58,782 bases of DNA from a virus, in IMG/VR virus record IMGVR_UViG_3300023181_000033, positions 1 to 58,782 of that record. The stretch is one strand, 5' to 3'. The notes below the pieces were generated by a model that worked only from the letters and a program-made list of their open reading frames with translations, searched no databases and was not told the DNA's origin. Shown one piece after another: positions 57,235 to 58,782 of the stretch. Numbering within the stretch: the first letter of the stretch is position 1; each line of letters starts with the position of its first letter. A program made the translations under genes and the position numbers.

Positions 57235-58782
57235 GCGTATCATTACAGGCGGATATAGCAGGGTTTGTTAGAAACATGCAATCTGCAGCTACTGTTGCTG
57301 ATCAGACAGGGACATCAGTAAGTAAGCTGTCCACTAATGTAAGTCAGAACATTGCCGCGATAAACAGCGTTAACCTTAAGCAGCTAAATGCGTCTCTAGA
57401 GCAAAGTTCTGCCCCGTTAAAAGCAATAGCCGCAGAGTCTGAAAAAGCAGCTACAGGCATTAGCGCTTTTGCATCAAATGGCGCTAAGTCGATTAGGAGC
57501 TTAGAGATTCAGCTACAATCTTATCAAAGGGTGTCTGCTGCCGCTACAGACCCTGCAATAATAGCGCAGTACAACAAGAAGATCTCAGAAACTCAGAGCG
57601 AAATACAAAAGCTTAATAATATAGGTAAGCGAGGATACGATGAAATAGGAAATAGGATAAAGGCTACCATAGGCCAGCAAGAAGTGCTTACTAGCAGGCT
57701 TAAGTACTTCCAGGACCAGTTAAACTACGCTAGGGCCCCACAATCTTTTGTCGCATTAAATCAAAAAATACAGGAAACAGAAAACCAGTTAAATAGGCTA
57801 TCTAACGCTGGGAAAAAGGGGTTTGACGATCTCGGCAATAAAATAAAAGAAGTAGACGGCAACTCTAGCAAATTTCTTACTACCCTGAAAGGAATAGGCG
57901 GTGCTATTGCCGCGGCCTTTAGTGGACAGGTCATTTTATCATTCATAAAAGACTCAAGAGAACTTGCTGCAAGGGGAGAGGGTATTAGGGATGCCTTCTC
58001 TAGGCTGGACGAAGGAAATACGTTACAGATACTAAGGGACGCTACAAGAGGGGCTACGTCTGACATTGAATTGATGTCTGCTGCTCTTAGGGCCAGAAAT
58101 TTCCAAATAGCCCCCGGATTGCTCGCTAAAGGGTTAGAGCTTGCGGGGAAAATATCAAGGCAAACGGGGCAAGACGTTACTTATCTTGCTGATAGTTTTG
58201 TAAATGGACTAGGAAGGAGGTCTTTACTTATACTCGACAACCTTCAAATATCTCAGGTTCAATTAAGGGCTGAGATTAAAAAAACAGGCGACTTTCAAAC
58301 TGCTGTTGGCAATTTAGTTACGCAGAAGCTTGCCTCTATTGGCGAGGTAGCTATAACAACGGCAGATAAAATGGCGCAGTTTGCTACTAGGATAGCTAAC
58401 ATAAAGGAGCTTGTAGGTCAAAAGATAAACTTTGTTCTTAATTATGATTCATTAAGGGACGCAAATAAGGAGTTTTATGATACTGGCCTGCAAGTTAGGT
58501 CTCTTCAGAATAATATTTTGCCGTTAATAGATAGGTACGATCAATTATTCAGAAAAGCTAGCGATTTAGGCGGCTTCACGAAGCTGGCTAAGGATGAGCA
58601 AAAGGAAATGAAGGACGCTATCAAGCAGGTGGCTGAAGTTATCCCAAGTGCAATTGATCAGTTTGACGGGTACGGTAATGCAATAGGCATAAATACAGAT
58701 AGGGCAAAAGACTTCATTAAACAACAGGTTTTAGTGCTACAGGCATTGAATGCCAAAAGAATAGATGAGACGACCAATAGTT
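57216..58782 (+). CDS. Tape measure protein, phage B (3' end outside window)
   Basis: 522 codons are present and the frame is open to the last base. MADGQLSVSLQADIAGFVRN matches phage A for about 45 residues, then the sequence becomes a different helical protein (IQKLNNIGKRGYDEIGN repeats as NRLSNAGKKGFDDLGN). A hydrophobic patch GIGGAIAAAFSGQVIL occurs near residue 225. Confidence 0.85.
   Translation, partial: MADGQLSVSLQADIAGFVRNMQSAATVADQTGTSVSKLSTNVSQNIAAINSVNLKQLNASLEQSSAPLKAIAAESEKAATGISAFASNGAKSIRSLEIQLQSYQRVSAAATDPAIIAQYNKKISETQSEIQKLNNIGKRGYDEIGNRIKATIGQQEVLTSRLKYFQDQLNYARAPQSFVALNQKIQETENQLNRLSNAGKKGFDDLGNKIKEVDGNSSKFLTTLKGIGGAIAAAFSGQVILSFIKDSRELAARGEGIRDAFSRLDEGNTLQILRDATRGATSDIELMSAALRARNFQIAPGLLAKGLELAGKISRQTGQDVTYLADSFVNGLGRRSLLILDNLQISQVQLRAEIKKTGDFQTAVGNLVTQKLASIGEVAITTADKMAQFATRIANIKELVGQKINFVLNYDSLRDANKEFYDTGLQVRSLQNNILPLIDRYDQLFRKASDLGGFTKLAKDEQKEMKDAIKQVAEVIPSAIDQFDGYGNAIGINTDRAKDFIKQQVLVLQALNAKRIDETTNS

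Noticed and set aside
1-58782. tRNA genes
   Set aside because: No cloverleaf with a convincing T-loop GTTCRA motif was noticed in the intergenic gaps by eye; gaps are mostly short promoter or terminator regions.

Overview
The window is bacteriophage DNA throughout, with no bacterial housekeeping genes. The host is probably a Bacteroidota bacterium. AT-rich gene starts lack strong Shine-Dalgarno sequences and many are preceded by the Bacteroidota -7 promoter element TAnnTTTG. The protein families (HK97-type portal and capsid, MuF, gp6/gp7-like connectors, gp10-like tail protein, frameshifted tail chaperone, tape measure) are those of a long-tailed siphovirus.

Two related but distinct phage genomes lie head to tail. 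'Phage A' fills 1-41,923 and looks complete. 'Phage B' starts at 41,924 and runs off the end of the window inside its tape measure gene. The junction is an exact 99-bp direct repeat (1-99 and 41,924-42,022). Closing A on itself at this repeat rebuilds an intact 178-codon gene, so A is most simply a circularly closed (or circularly permuted) genome of about 41.9 kb. Whether A and B are truly joined or were merged at a shared k-mer during assembly cannot be settled from sequence alone.

Layout of A: packaging (terS, terL, about 1.0-3.0 kb); portal, MuF, protease-like protein and major capsid (3.1-8.1 kb); an SGNH-hydrolase protein and head-tail connectors (8.2-11.7 kb); an antisense Imm-5-like gene with a long Ala/Asp/Tyr trinucleotide repeat (11.7-12.4 kb); tail completion genes, an antisense cargo cluster, tail tube, chaperone pair with -1 frameshift, tape measure and tail tip/fibre genes (12.4-24.0 kb); antisense small genes, membrane proteins, antisense KilA-N, GH108 endolysin, holin-like protein and unimolecular spanin (23.9-28.1 kb); an antisense chain of ten tiny genes, several encoding membrane proteins (28.0-30.2 kb); and the early region (30.3-41.9 kb) with a YqaJ exonuclease, C5-methyltransferase-like protein, HNH nuclease, a nuclease/Cys-cluster fusion, replication initiator, DnaB-like helicase, DUF1064 nuclease and a lipoprotein moron. 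No integrase, excisionase-recombinase pair or CI-type repressor was recognised.

Layout of B: unrelated terS/terL, then homologous portal, small gene and MuF, a canonical HK97 prohead protease, capsid, GIY-YIG endonuclease, split adhesin/SGNH-LamG genes, connectors, a different antisense cargo gene, and the same tail block as A up to the tape measure. A and B are near-identical in connectors, tail genes and MuF, but have swapped packaging, protease, cargo and adhesin modules. This makes the window a natural side-by-side comparison of mosaic exchange points.
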